Shown here: piece by piece, positions 11,195 through 24,100 of the stretch
Position numbering within the stretch: the stretch's first letter is position 1
Layout: every line of letters begins with the position of its first letter
NCBI GenBank assembly: GCA_051294375.1
Contig: CM119263.1
Coordinates: 8,498,908 to 8,562,907 of the forward strand
Length of the DNA stretch: 64,000 bases
Reading direction: 5' to 3'
Source of the DNA: Paraspadella gotoi
Taxonomy: Eukaryota > Chaetognatha
Translations under genes and position numbers: made by a program
The notes under the pieces: model-generated
Seen by the model: the letters and a program-made list of their open reading frames with translations, nothing else
The model's database searches: none
What the model was told of the DNA's origin: nothing

Positions 11195-14100
11195 CATACA
11201 TATGACAACCTCTAAATCATTTAAGTCCTTATTATTATTAACAAAACGCACAAAGTCAAAAATCCCCCCACTAACATCAACAAATCTCATCTCAATTACT
11301 GCCGCGCCAACAGGGCGACCGACGAGTGCACCCGGCATGAACCGGTGCTTGCGCTCGTCTTTCGGACGTCACGTGATCCGAACGAACGACGCCCAAGCGA
11401 AAATCGTTGTAAAAGCGAAAAACGCCAATAAAGAATTTAAAGCTTTGTTCGTTCGGCTCGCAACACGCCCGGCAAATTTTCCACGACTACACGATGGAGA
11501 AATCCAAAAAAAAGTTTTCGGCAGAGATCACAATTCGCGATCAGCACGGCGCACGTGATCCGATTCGGGCAAAAGCGACAAAAATGGGCGCCGAATTCGA
11601 CGCCTTATTTAGATCTTGACGCCTTTTGTTCGTACGGCTCGCGTTAGCCTCTGAGCGCAACACGCCGGACCGGGTTCGGGAAGATGCCACGTGGATAGAA
11701 AACGAAACGCATGGACATTAAGGCGTAGTAAAATTTCTAAATTTAACTTTAATTAAAATTCTAAAAGTGAAGAACGAACGACATTATACTAATGTATAAA
11801 AAAACTGAAAGAATTTTTAAAAATGATTTATATTTTCTTTTATCAACTTTTGATGAGGAATTCAAATCTGCAATCAAAATTAAGAAAAGCCTATTTTGAA
11901 ATTTTTCGATTTTATAAGGATAGTACTATATATAAATATAGCCTACTACGAAAATTAAAAAACATAAAATTAATTTTTTTTACAAATTAATGTTGACTGA
12001 TGGAATGTTGTTCATAATTGACTTTTAGAATTTCCGTACGTAACTTTCACTACGCTCTAATGGACATTGAACAACAACAGGGAGTATGTAAAGACGAAAC
12101 TCACATGAGGGTCAGAAGATTGACTGCTTCGTAGAGCAGAAAGACCCACAGCGACGAAGTTATCCAAGGGAGAGAATCCCAGGGAAACCGCTTTCCAGCC
12201 GAGATGCTGTCAATGGAAAAAAAAAGACGTGCTGAATAAGAACATTGAAAAAATTAAAAAAATAGAATACTGGAGAGAAAGGAAAGTAATAAGTAATAAA
12301 AGAAATAAGATCAGCTAAAGAGAAGGACCCATGAGTTATGTAAATAGAAAAGATAAAAGAAATGAAGGGAGCAGGACAGAGTAGAAATGGGAACGAATAT
12401 GAGAAAGAGGGGGAAAAAAGATTTAAAAAAAGAAAAACATGAAGACACACCTTCATAAAGAGGCAGTGGCCTCGAGTTTCCGGCGCTAATGAAAATATCC
12501 CCAACGTGGATTGCTCTCGAGCGATTTCGTATATCGGGTAGGAAGAGTTGTTGGCAATGAGAACAGCGAGGCGATCGCCCGAGTTGGAAATCTGGCAGGG
12601 AGACGTCTTGTATAAATGGTAATCCACCTTAAACTTAAATAAACCTAAACTTAAATAACATTATATCTTTCAAAACTAAGTTTAAGAGGTTAAAGTTAAG
12701 AAAACTTTATCCTTATTCCAAGTTTGAAAAATCAACTTACACCTTAGCCCAAGCCGAAGTTCAGCCCACAAAGACGGTCAAAATTCTTTTTGCCCTTCTC
12801 ACCTTTATGCTGTGGTCGTTGTAAAACCTGCACCTAGGGACAATCACATTGCACTGTCGTCTTTGTTCCGGGATATCGTCTGAATGTTTAAAAAAATATA
12901 TTTTTGAATGACCTCATTTTTTTCCTGCTTACTGACTCTGCAAAGAAAATCAGGAATTTTTACCTAGTTAGCTACGATAGTTTTCTACTCTTTATACTAT
13001 GCACTTTTAACATCTGTCAGATACGATAGACGAATCATTGAGCAATCTCCCTCCAAGCCTCCATCTCTCTTATTACAGATTTCCATGGGACATCAACCTT
13101 ACCCGAAGATTCCCCGTAAGGGCGATCAAAAGAGGCCAAGTCCATTGGCGGGGTCAGACTGGAAAAGTCCCACCACTGGACGCGGAAGGAGCAATCGAAG
13201 ACGCCACCACCTAATTCGCCGGAACCCATGAAGGCTCCGGCCGAAAGTCCAGCCAAAGAGGGGCCTGGAAGGCGAATCGAACCTTTGTTTCAATCGATTA
13301 CTTACATAATTTAAATTTTGACTCCGTAGATGTTACGTTTTTTCATTTCTTGACGTGAATCAAAAAATGAATACATGTATGAAAATAAAATTTATTGTCT
13401 CGCACGCACCTCCATGCCCATAATCGGGACGACCAAACCACTGACGATTGTACCTCGCCCAACGCCAAGGAGGCGGTGGCGGAGGCGGCGGCGATCCAGA
13501 GATTCCAGCGGCAACGTTTTGAGTGGGTAGACCAACTCCACGAACACCCTTAAAAATTAGCTTTTGTTCATCCATTGATCATTTAATTACTAATAATAAT
13601 ATCAATTCACCTGATCAAAATCCCATTCGTCGCCGGGATCGGGCGTAGAAGACCGAGGACGGTCCAAAGAGGGCGGGTTATAATCGGGGTTACCGACAAA
13701 ATTACCCGTGGAAATTCCGATGGGTTCCGAGCCTATAGGAAGGAGATATTTTATTAAAAAAGTATTTTGAAGTTAAGCAAATCAACAGAAAAAAATAGAA
13801 GAAAGTTGCATGAGGAATCTAATTTACAGGATTTTTTTAAACTTTTCAGTTTTCTTTTAAATGTTTTCAAGGTAATATGCATTCTATAACCGTACTTCTA
13901 GTACGACGAGGATAAAAGGATAATCTTGAAAGTTGAAACCGCAAACGCTATCAATTTTAAGACGAGAAAAGAATTTAGGAGAATTTAGGAATAAAGAGAT
14001 TTCAATGTGATGATTGCTATTGTAGTATTATAAACCTTCTAGATTTTCGTCGCTTTCAGCCGGCGTCAAAGTAAACCTCGGCAGAGACGACCCTCGACGC

Positions 14101-17100
14101 CGCTGAAGCGTCGCGGCACCGCCGTGTCGATGTGCTGCGTTGGTGGTGTCACGGCTGCGTCTGGGGATATCCCTTATGTCCTGGTAACTATCTTCCGACA
14201 AGTAGTCCAAGTTGGGGAAGGGAGATCCCAACCGGTGGCTCCAGTCTTCAGAACCGCTCGAGGAGGAAGAGGGAAGCTGATCCAAACGCTCTTGGGAGGG
14301 GAACTGGAGAGCGCGAAATGTACCGGAATAGCAATTGGTTAGTTTTCTCCGTCGATTTTTTGTAAACCCTTTTTCTCCTTACCATAAACATAGGTTCACG
14401 CCCTTCGTCTCGTCCAAGTACGGGAGTTTCAACTATCTGTCCGGGTCGACGCAATGGCGATGGCGACCGTAAGGGGTCAAAGGAAGAGCGACGCTGCCGC
14501 GCGGAAGCCCCGGCGTCAGGAGGAGGCGGCGCAGAGGGCCGTGACCCTATTTCGATGCCGAGACGGCGTCGAAAATCGTTCAAGGATCGGGCGGGAGGCG
14601 GCGATCGAGGATCCGCCGATGCAGAGTGGGTTGAAGGGCTGAAGGTAAATCGAAAATGAATTGAAGCAGTTTTAAATCTTGTTGTATTTTCTTCCTGCTT
14701 ACAACTTCCGTCATTTATTCGAAAAGAATGTCATATAAATATTACTACGCTACTTCAACCATTCATTCTTTGAAGCGATCTCCTCAGAACCAGAAGCCTT
14801 CCGCGAATTCCCTTTCAGTTTTAACTTACCTAATCATGGCCGCCTGAAGGCGCCGGTTGTGTGATAACATCCTAGCCATCTCCCGATTGTCTTGAGCGTG
14901 CCAATCGAGCTCTCGGGTGAGTTGCTGATACTGGACACAAGAAGATAATAGCTAATAACAACTACATCAAACAAATTCAGAATTAAAAATAATGAAAAAT
15001 AATTCAAATTGTTTAAACAAATCCATTTAGTATTAATTACAATAACCATAGTTGAAGGTTTGTTTTTTATATGGAACATGTTCGCTATCGCGAATAGTAG
15101 TTTCAGAGAAGTGTACCTCCGCTATTTCACTGTTGAAAAAAAAAAAAAACATAAGGGAGTGGTCTTTTCATACAATTGAAACATTCTTTGAAATATTATA
15201 CCACTTCATTGATAGGGAAGCCAGGTACTCTGGGAGTGAATAAACGAGACTGTGAGAGAGTCTTGATTGAAAGCTAGCAGGGACCTGCTATGTCATTATC
15301 ATGTAAGAGTGATGGAGGCCTTAAACCACCAAAGCCTGTCCTAAGTCAGGGGCAAGATAGCTTATTTATTGAATGAATGGATAATTTTTATATTGGTTGT
15401 ACCAATTTCATATAGTAGACATACCCTTGAATCGTCATCATGAACTTCAGCCAGTCTGCTTATCATCTGTTGGTGCCTTTGAATCTGAATCGACCAGAAA
15501 TGACGCTCTGGTGGGGATCGACTTAATTCGTGGCGTTGTTGCAGCCAGGTTGCCTGCAATTGCTGTCTCGCCGGATCTCGCCAATTTTGGGCAACGCGTC
15601 TATTCGACTGTTGTTGCATTTGGCTAGCCATATGATGCTGCTGAGCGCGAAGAAGAAAACGGCTTCTTATCCTGGACACCAATTAGAAATATACATAGTT
15701 CTTAATAAATTTTATGTATGATAGTAAAGTAAATACAAGATTACATGAGGAACGAGTTAGTTTGGATTCTTAACCTTGACGACGCTTCTGCTTCGAATTC
15801 CTCGACAATCCTTTGACGGAGCTGCGGATCACTATTTATCTGCGATACGTCCGGCTCCAGGGGAACATTCGGGTCAGCTCGCCGCCGGCTTTGAAAAAAA
15901 AATGGATGGATCGCTTCGCCTCTCGGTCGCGGACATCGATTGAACGACTCTGCATCGATCCCGTCCCTCGTCAGGTCAATCGGCGATGAATCACGCAATC
16001 GGTGCTTTAAAACATAGTAGGGCCGGCCACGGTCGTAAATGACAACGTATGGCGTTGGTCGTTGGTCGTTAAGCATTGGTGACTCGTTTTGTAATGGAGA
16101 CTCTTCTAACAAATCCCAACGTGTTGGGCGGCGACGGCGACGCTGAGCAGCGGAATCGCTAGAGGATGACTCGTAGTTTCGTTCCATACCACGTCCTAAA
16201 AATAAGTAGCGGGTGTTAGATCGAGAAATATTATATCGATAAACCAAGGGAACAAAGAGACGAACCTATTTCGTTTTGACTGTCGGGGGACGTCGTAGTA
16301 ACCGTTGAAAGCATGGGCCTATAACGAGACGATATAGGTCTTGCTCCAGTGGCGTTTGCACTGATCAGAAAATAAAAGCATTTAAGACAAAACTAGTATA
16401 TACACACGAATTGGTATCAAATATTCAAAAAGTGGGCCTCGTACCGAAACCCTTACCACCCAATTCCGACCCACTCACTTGAGAATGTCTTCGTTAGAGT
16501 TCAGCTCCATCTGATCCTCCTCTTCCTCCCGATTTCGAGCAGACGTGACTCGACGCGAGAAAAGTGAAGACGTCTCGGCGCCAACGTCGCCATTGCCGCT
16601 TACCGAAACTTCATCCCCGATCTCGACGTCCGAGGGAAATAGAACTTCCACAGGGCCGGCCGCGGAGCTGGGGTCCCCGTCTTCGCAAGGGACGAGGCGG
16701 ATGACGGGATACGGGCCGCTTAGTCGGTTGGGGTGCCTCGAGTTATCGGGTGGCGCTGGCATAAATGGGTTTCGAATAAAAATGTTACTCGGAGAAATCG
16801 CGGTTTCTGGCTCTCGCTCATCGCCTTCGGGCTCCATCTTAACGACGAATTTTTTATCACGTTCTTCGCATTTCGACTCCCCGTCTTCCATCTTCTCAGA
16901 TTCCTTTTTCGACCTCTTCGAGTCTTTATCCTCGAACTGATCCGACCATACTCGTTTGGATCGAGGAGGAGTCTGAGAGGAGGAACGATCTGTCTGCGGC
17001 CCCGTCTCCGATGTCGGCGATTCTTCATTCTTTACATTGAAGTTAGAAGCATCCTCAATGGATGAGGCAGTTGTCGCTCTAGCAGGTTCCCCACAAGTAT

Positions 17101-18079
17101 CGACGGTATCGAGAGAAGCGCCGAAGGTGGAGACAGAGAACATATTTTCTTCTTCTTTCGCATCGCCGTTTTTCGATCTGCCCGATTCAGACCTTTCCTC
17201 GCCCACTCTCTCCTCCCCTTCCTCCCTTTCCTTCCTTCCTCTCTTCCTCGATTCTTCTCTGGTCTGCGTCTCGAAGTCTCCCCTTCTCTTCCTTTCCCCC
17301 CGAAGATCCATTTCCGTGTCGGTCGAAGAGGCTTCGGACGACCCTCTGAGACGCGGCGTCGATAGGGACCCGCGACTCGGAAGGAAAACCGTGCCGGAGC
17401 GGTTGAGGCGATCCGCGCGGGCGGCGCGACGCTGTTGAAACTCGAGGATCTTTTGACGCACGGAGAGGGAGAGGGAAGCCGACGCGGATGAAGAGTCGGA
17501 GATGGAAGTTGAGAGCATGGAGGGAGAAGAGGCCGTGACGGTTGATAAGGACAGTGAGGTGGAAGAGCGAGGGTAAAGAGGAGGTGGAAGGGATAGGGGG
17601 GAAATGGAAGGTGGAATAGATGGGGGAGAAGATCGAGGGGGTGGGGGGAAGATAAGGGAAGATGGAGATGAAGAAGTGCAAGCTGAGGTTGTATTGGGCA
17701 TATAATGGGTAACCAGCGAAAGGTTGGGGGAGTTGCTAGTAGCGTGAGGATTGCGAACATCATCGATGTTAGAGGGGGAACTGATTAAAGAGGAGGCGCC
17801 AGAAGAGACGGTGTTGTAAACGGTCGCCGAAACTCGCAGATCGGATATAACGGACGCTAAAGACGCAAGACCGTCGGAAGAAGGTGCGGATGTTGAACAC
17901 TGATTATGAAAAATGAGGTTTTTGATAATTTTGCCCATTTAAATTAGGAAGAAAAACAATTTGATTTGTTTTTACAACGAATTATGTATTGACAGTTTTA
18001 ACAAACATGTTTTGACTCTGCACTTTAGAGTCTTCATCAGTGTTTGACAATTAGCAAGTTTTTCTCTTTAACATTAAGT

Positions 18080-18127
<48 letters not shown>

Positions 18128-21100
18128 TTACAACAAAGAATTCAGTAAAGGATAGTGGTCACTGGTCAGATGTGAGGACAGGTGAAGGTTAGGAGTGAGT
18201 TTGGTGAAATGAAATTGAGAGAGAGAAAAGATCTTTACATTTGACAATTGTACAACAATGATAAAAGAATAGAAAATAAATTAGTAAACTTAAAAATTTA
18301 AACTAATAACAATGATAATAATAATAAATTAATGAGTTTAAAGGTTGAAATTGAAATGGAAAAATAAGTGATGAGGGATAGGTAAGTAAAGAGTTAGTGA
18401 AAATGAGATGAGAAAAAAGCTTAAAGTGAGCTGGCCCCGCCTGGCCGGGCAAAGATGGGACGTTGGCGATAAGATCGGCTCATGAGATGATATGATTGTT
18501 GAGTGAGATATTTTAGGATCTGGTATGGATCCTCTCTCTCTCTCCCATTCTCTCTCAATTTTATTTCACGAAACTCACTCCTTCCCTGTCCTTACCTTCA
18601 CCTGTCCTCACATCTGACCACTATCCTTTGTCAAACACTGATAAAGTGCAGAGTCGAAACATGTCTGTTAAAACTGTCAATATATAATTCGTTGTAAAAA
18701 CAAATCAAATTGTTTTTCTTCCTAATTCCAAAAAGCAACGAAATCGAAAGTCTATAGTCTATACTCAATGCCCATTTAAATTGAAAAAAAAAAATGAAAT
18801 AACAAAAAATAATACCCGATCAGATGACCGCGAAAAAGACGAAGAAACCGCGTCATTGTAAGCGCCAAAATTATTGTTGTTGTTATTGTTATTACTGCCG
18901 CATCGATGTTCATAATTCTCGGAGCAGAGATGATTTTCATTGTTATTGTTGTTGTTGTTGTTGCCATTTCTAATCTGGTCATCAGTCGGCCCTCTAAAAA
19001 AAACGCGCCGACGAACAGCCGAATTGCCATTCGCGTTAACGAAGATGCTCCCGGTTACATCTTCAACGCCAGAATCAGTGTTGTCGTTAGAGTCGCCGTT
19101 ACCGTCGCTGCAGGGGCGGAGTGGTGATTGAGAAATAGCGAGAGGAGCTGCATTGTGGCGATTTCTGAAAATGAAAGTCAAGCAAAATTATAATCATTTC
19201 TTGTACTTGTAGCTTTCTTTTTTCCCTTCCTATTTCCCACTCAACATCTTACCCTTCGATGGCGTATCTCCTGAAGCCCGATCTGTTTCCTCTATCCGCC
19301 CTTCTAATCCGGATCGAATCAGTGAGTTCACATTCCTCGGCGAAAGCGCTCAATGACGGCGCCGAACGTTCTTCCGTCGATGAAGATGACGAAGACGGCG
19401 GAAGGGAAACTGGGGAAAACGCGGAAAATCTTCCGCTTCTTGAAACAGACTGGCCAGGAAAGAATGTCTGGAAGCCGTCGTTGTAAGGGCGCCGCAGGGA
19501 GTGACTCGGAGGTCGCGAACGAACCCGAGGAGAGACGCGGATGAGACCGTCGTCGGTCATCGTCGTAGTTGAAGTTGTTATAGAAGGACGAGAAGAGACG
19601 AGATCCTCGGCCTCGCGAAGGGATTGAGTAAAGAAGTTTGGCAAAGAAGTAGTCGCGGGGGGCAGAGAAGAGGTGAGGGGCGGTTGAAAACGAGTGAGAA
19701 CTGGGAGAGTAGTAGGGGGGGATGAAAAAGGGGGCAAGGGTGGGAGAGATGTAGTGAAGGGCGGTTGAGAAGAGGACAAAGGTGGATGTGAAGACGTATT
19801 GCTTGGAGGGATGTTAGACGGATAAAGCACGGATCCTGTTTAAATCGATGGAAGCCAGGAATGAAAAGTCATTTAATTTCAACGAAAGAGAGAGATAGAT
19901 CGAAACAAAGAGAGAAAGGGAGACGGGGGGCCAAAAAAAAAAAAAAATTACGTCACCTGCAGTGTCAAGAGAGTCGTTGAAGGCATTCAACGGGCGGTCA
20001 TCTCCTGGAGAAACTGTAATTCCAGCGCGTCTACAAGGACAATTTCAATGTTGAATGTTTTAGTCTTAAAATAGAGGAAATAAAATAAATAGTATCACCT
20101 AAACGGATCTGGTACTAATGGAGCATCAGATCCACCCACGTTTGCTCCGCTTGAAGAATCGTTGAAAGAGTTCTGCGTTTCCATGCGACTTCGATTATCC
20201 AGAGGGGAATTGGTCGAAGTCTGCTCTTCAGAATGCTGTTCAGCTAAAGTCTCTTCGAATTTGTCCGAAGATTTTTTAGAGCGTTTTTCTTCGTTTTTAG
20301 TTTTGACGTCCTTGTGGCGATTCTTGGAGTTTTTCCAGGAATGATGATCGCAATTTCGAGCAGACTTGAATAGATTTTTGAAAAAAGACCGGCGATCTCC
20401 CGCGCTTTCTTTATCTTTTTGTTCAGAGGACGTTCTATCTTTAAGTCTAATAACTAGGTTTCTCATTGGCTTATTGCCTGAGCTTTCATTGGATGTTGTT
20501 TGTTTGGTATGTCGCTGATCGGCGGGACTTCCTTGAGCATGCTTCTGATCAGTGACCCTTCCTTTAGCATACCGCTGATCAGTAGCGCTTCGTTTAGTGA
20601 GCTGCTGATCGGCGAAGCTTTCCTGAAAATATCGCTGATCGGTTGACTTTCCTTTAGCATGCCGCTGATCGGCGACGCTGTCTTTAGCATGTCGCTGATC
20701 GGCGTTGCTCTCTTTAGCATGCCGCTGATTGGCGACGCTGTCTTTAGCATGCCGCTGATTGGCGACGCTGTTTTTAGCATGCCGCTGATTGGCGACGCTG
20801 TCTTTAGCATGCCGCTGATCGGCGACGCTGTCTTTAGCATGTCGCTGATCGGCGGCACCTTGAGCATGTCGAAGATTAGCGCCTCTTCCTTGTACATGTC
20901 GCTTATCAGCGTCACTTCTTAAGGCATGTCGGTTAATGGCGACGCTTCCGTTATTATTCTTGGCAAGCTGGTCATCGTCGGCGCTTAGATTAACAAGCCT
21001 GAGATGAGCTTGGCGATTGGCACTGCGTTGCGCGTTTGACACTTCAAGAAGCGACTCAAAAGGATTTGCAGCTCGCGCTGTAGTTTCTCGTATTATCCTC

Positions 21101-24100
21101 TCCGCGTCGGAATCGTGCTGGCGCGTCACCTCGTCCGCGAAAGCCCGAGCCATTGACAGGTTCGCCGCTGCTTCGGGAGACTGAGGGCGCCAATGGGTCA
21201 CAGAATTTTCGTTTGAAGAGGACGATCTTGTCAAATGAGGGAAAGTGTGATTTGAGAAGAAAAGTTAAATTAGAGAAGCTAAATTAGTATTACTACATTT
21301 TAACAAGATATATGTTTTCTCCAACAAAACTACGCAAAGAGGTCACTCCTAGAATGCCAGAATGTAACTAATGAAAGTAATTTCTGACCAGTGCGTAATA
21401 CTAATCTCAACGTATGTAGCGGGCATTGTGCCGACAATAGACTCCTACAGGGACTTCTGGAGTGATACGAAAAGACTTAACTCGTAATTCTTTTAGTACA
21501 TTTTATTAACATTTAATAGTTAAAAAACTTTTTTCTTCCAAATTTTAACAGTAATTTTTAATGCTGATTGTGAAGTTATCTGATCTAAAAATAAAAAAAA
21601 AATTTAGTGATAAAAAGTCAGTTTGGTGTTTTATTACAAAAATGTAAAACCTAACTTATTTATTATGGTAACTATTATTTATCAAGTATAATCAAGTATT
21701 ATTCATATTATAATTTTTTTTATTCTGGATCGTGATACATTTACTACAGTATCTTATTAATAAAAAAATGAAGCATGAAAAATTTTTTTATGGTTTTAAT
21801 GAGAACTGAAGATCCACTTTCAAAATAAAAATTATGCTTCAGAAATTTATCCTCCGAGAAAAATCTTTATAACCTAGCAACTATCCTAGCTAGTATGTTA
21901 CGAATTGGTGGAACAAGAACTGTAATTCATATGTGTTGCGCCACAGTGACAGCCTTATCACGCGTGATGACTACAATAACTTTCGCACTGCATCGGAATT
22001 CGTCTTTTATTCTTAAAAGTTTTAGGATTTCCTGAAGGTGGCGCAATGCAGTCCCTTAGATTAGAGGTTTTTCCCTGTATTAACAAATGAGCAACCAACT
22101 ATATAGAAGTTATTACGATTAGCATTTTTAACATAAGTGGGACAGACTGACAGACAGACCGACCGAAAAGTGACATATAGAATTGCTCCGCGAGTACTCG
22201 CGGCGTAACTAAAAAGATTGAAATTCCTGTAATGTGACCAGGTAATGTAATCAGCTCATAACGCAACGTTCCCGGTTCAATTCCAACAAAGTACAAGCCC
22301 TACGGTAAGCAAGAGGACAGCCCTAAACCGCCTTGCGGGAGTAGCAACCCCCTTAGCCTGGTTCGAAGCCCCGAACCCGTTCTATGGATGTGGGGGCAAA
22401 AGAAGTTATGGATACTTTAAATAGTTATCCTCAGCCCACTTAGATGTCTTAGCCCCTTATCCACACAAAAAAATTCTTCTTCAAATTCTTTTTCAAACAG
22501 ACTAAACTTATGAATTTGACTGAATGGAACATTCACCTTGCTTCGACGTTGGACTCCACGTTTTCCTCCCGCATCCCACTTCCGTGATTTCTTTCGGGGT
22601 CATAGTTTGGATTTTCCACAGCCACAATTCGCGAATCGCCTTCACCACCAGCTGCACCACCGCTTTCGTTCGCGGCCGAGTTATTACCTCGGGATAAGTC
22701 GCGACTTCGGACAACAGCCTCCGCCCGAGCGCCGGCGACGTTAGCGATGTTACTGGCAGCGTCACTGGCGGCATTTCTGGCCTGGACCACATCACGAAGA
22801 GCGTCTCGGCCGTTGGAATCGTCCTCGAAGAGGCGGTTGAGCGACTCGTGTAGTCGTTCGAGCTGCTGGTCCAACTCCGTGCGAAGCCGTTCTAGCACGT
22901 TTCTGTAAAAATAAATCAAGAGAAAATTGAACAAAATTTGTTCGAAATTAAAAACAAGACTGATTTAAATGAATTAATAAAAAGTTATTAATGAATTCAA
23001 AAATAAATATTCTAAATTATAATCCAAACCATTTGATACCATCTTAGATTTTAATTTAAATGAATGGCTAAATTTTACTTACGCCGACCGCGGTTTTGGC
23101 GTCTTTTGAAAAACTACTTAAAAATATTCATTTAATAAAAAAATTTAAAAAAATTATCACCCGATTACCCTAACCCAAAACCCTCTTAACCCTAACTACC
23201 CCTAACATTAAATCACCCCTAAAAACCCTTAACCCCTCCTTAACCCCGGTCGGCGAAAATAAAATTAACCCAAATTGATTCTAATTAACAAATTAAAATA
23301 TAAATGTCATTATCAATTAAATTTTAAAGTTAAACTATAAAAATTGGTTAAACTCAAAGGATATATAAGTAAGTATAAAAGTTTTTATCACCTAAAAATT
23401 CAAAGGCCACTACGGTATTTACCAGCGGTTCCCACCGACCGAACCTGGAATTCGCGGCGGTGTTGACCGTGTCGGCGATCACGCTGGCGGCGCGCTGATG
23501 TAGAGATGATAGTCGCTGTCTATGACACTGGTAGCGGTCTAGACTGGCAAAACGCTCGTTACCGCTCGGCACGAAATATCTCGAGGCTCGGCTGCAGCCG
23601 CAATTCGCGTGAATCGTAGGACACAATCCTCTATTTCCGGTTTTGTTCGCGATGCCAGTGTAGAGTATGTCGCCGAAGGGACTGAACCCTACCCATCGGA
23701 CGAGTTCCTGAAAGACAGAAATAGATGACGCTCAGCACTAAACTAATATGCTAATTGACTTATTCTCAGACGGCACCTGCAGATTGGCTGTGGAGCACCT
23801 AGCATAAGGAGCGGTCATGCTCCAATCCCAAAAGTAAAGCGAGTTGGAAGTGGCGATGACGAGAAGCCGAACCCGCGGGTGGAAGCAGATGGCAGAGATG
23901 ACGGAGGTCGGCGCCACTCTCCAGATTTCACTACCGCCCTATGCAAGATTTGAATAAGTATGTCAGGCGAGAAATAGAACGGTAATTGAGGAAAGAGGAT
24001 AAAAATTTGGCATCGATTTTAATACCGATTGGAAGAATGGAAATTGAAAAACTAGAAAATTAGCGAATGATGACGAGATCTGTTTGAATCAGAAACTTAC

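Larger units (their letters stand above)
17942..18727. mobile_element. Foldback element with hammerhead-bearing arms (Penelope-like candidate)
   Basis: The left end 17942-18056 and right end 18630-18727 are inverted copies (AATTAGGAAGAAAAACAATT at the left; its complement ends at 18727). Each arm contains a hammerhead-ribozyme-like core. Between them lie an (AG)n tract (18081-18120) and a Ser-codon-like CT tract. The whole lies in AMBRA1 intron 9. The 14-mer TGCCCATTTAAATT occurs on both sides (17932-17945 and 18769-18782), 41 bp beyond the right arm, as a target-duplication candidate. Penelope-like elements are known to carry hammerhead ribozymes in their terminal repeats; that assignment is inferred. 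Confidence 0.65.

Noticed and set aside
16545-17763. Overlapping + and alternative-frame ORFs across AMBRA1 exon 10
   Set aside because: Shadows of a GC-rich coding exon; the minus-strand frame alone joins its neighbours in phase.
23155-23260. True telomere
   Set aside because: Short, degenerate and inside an AMBRA1 intron with coding exons on both sides.
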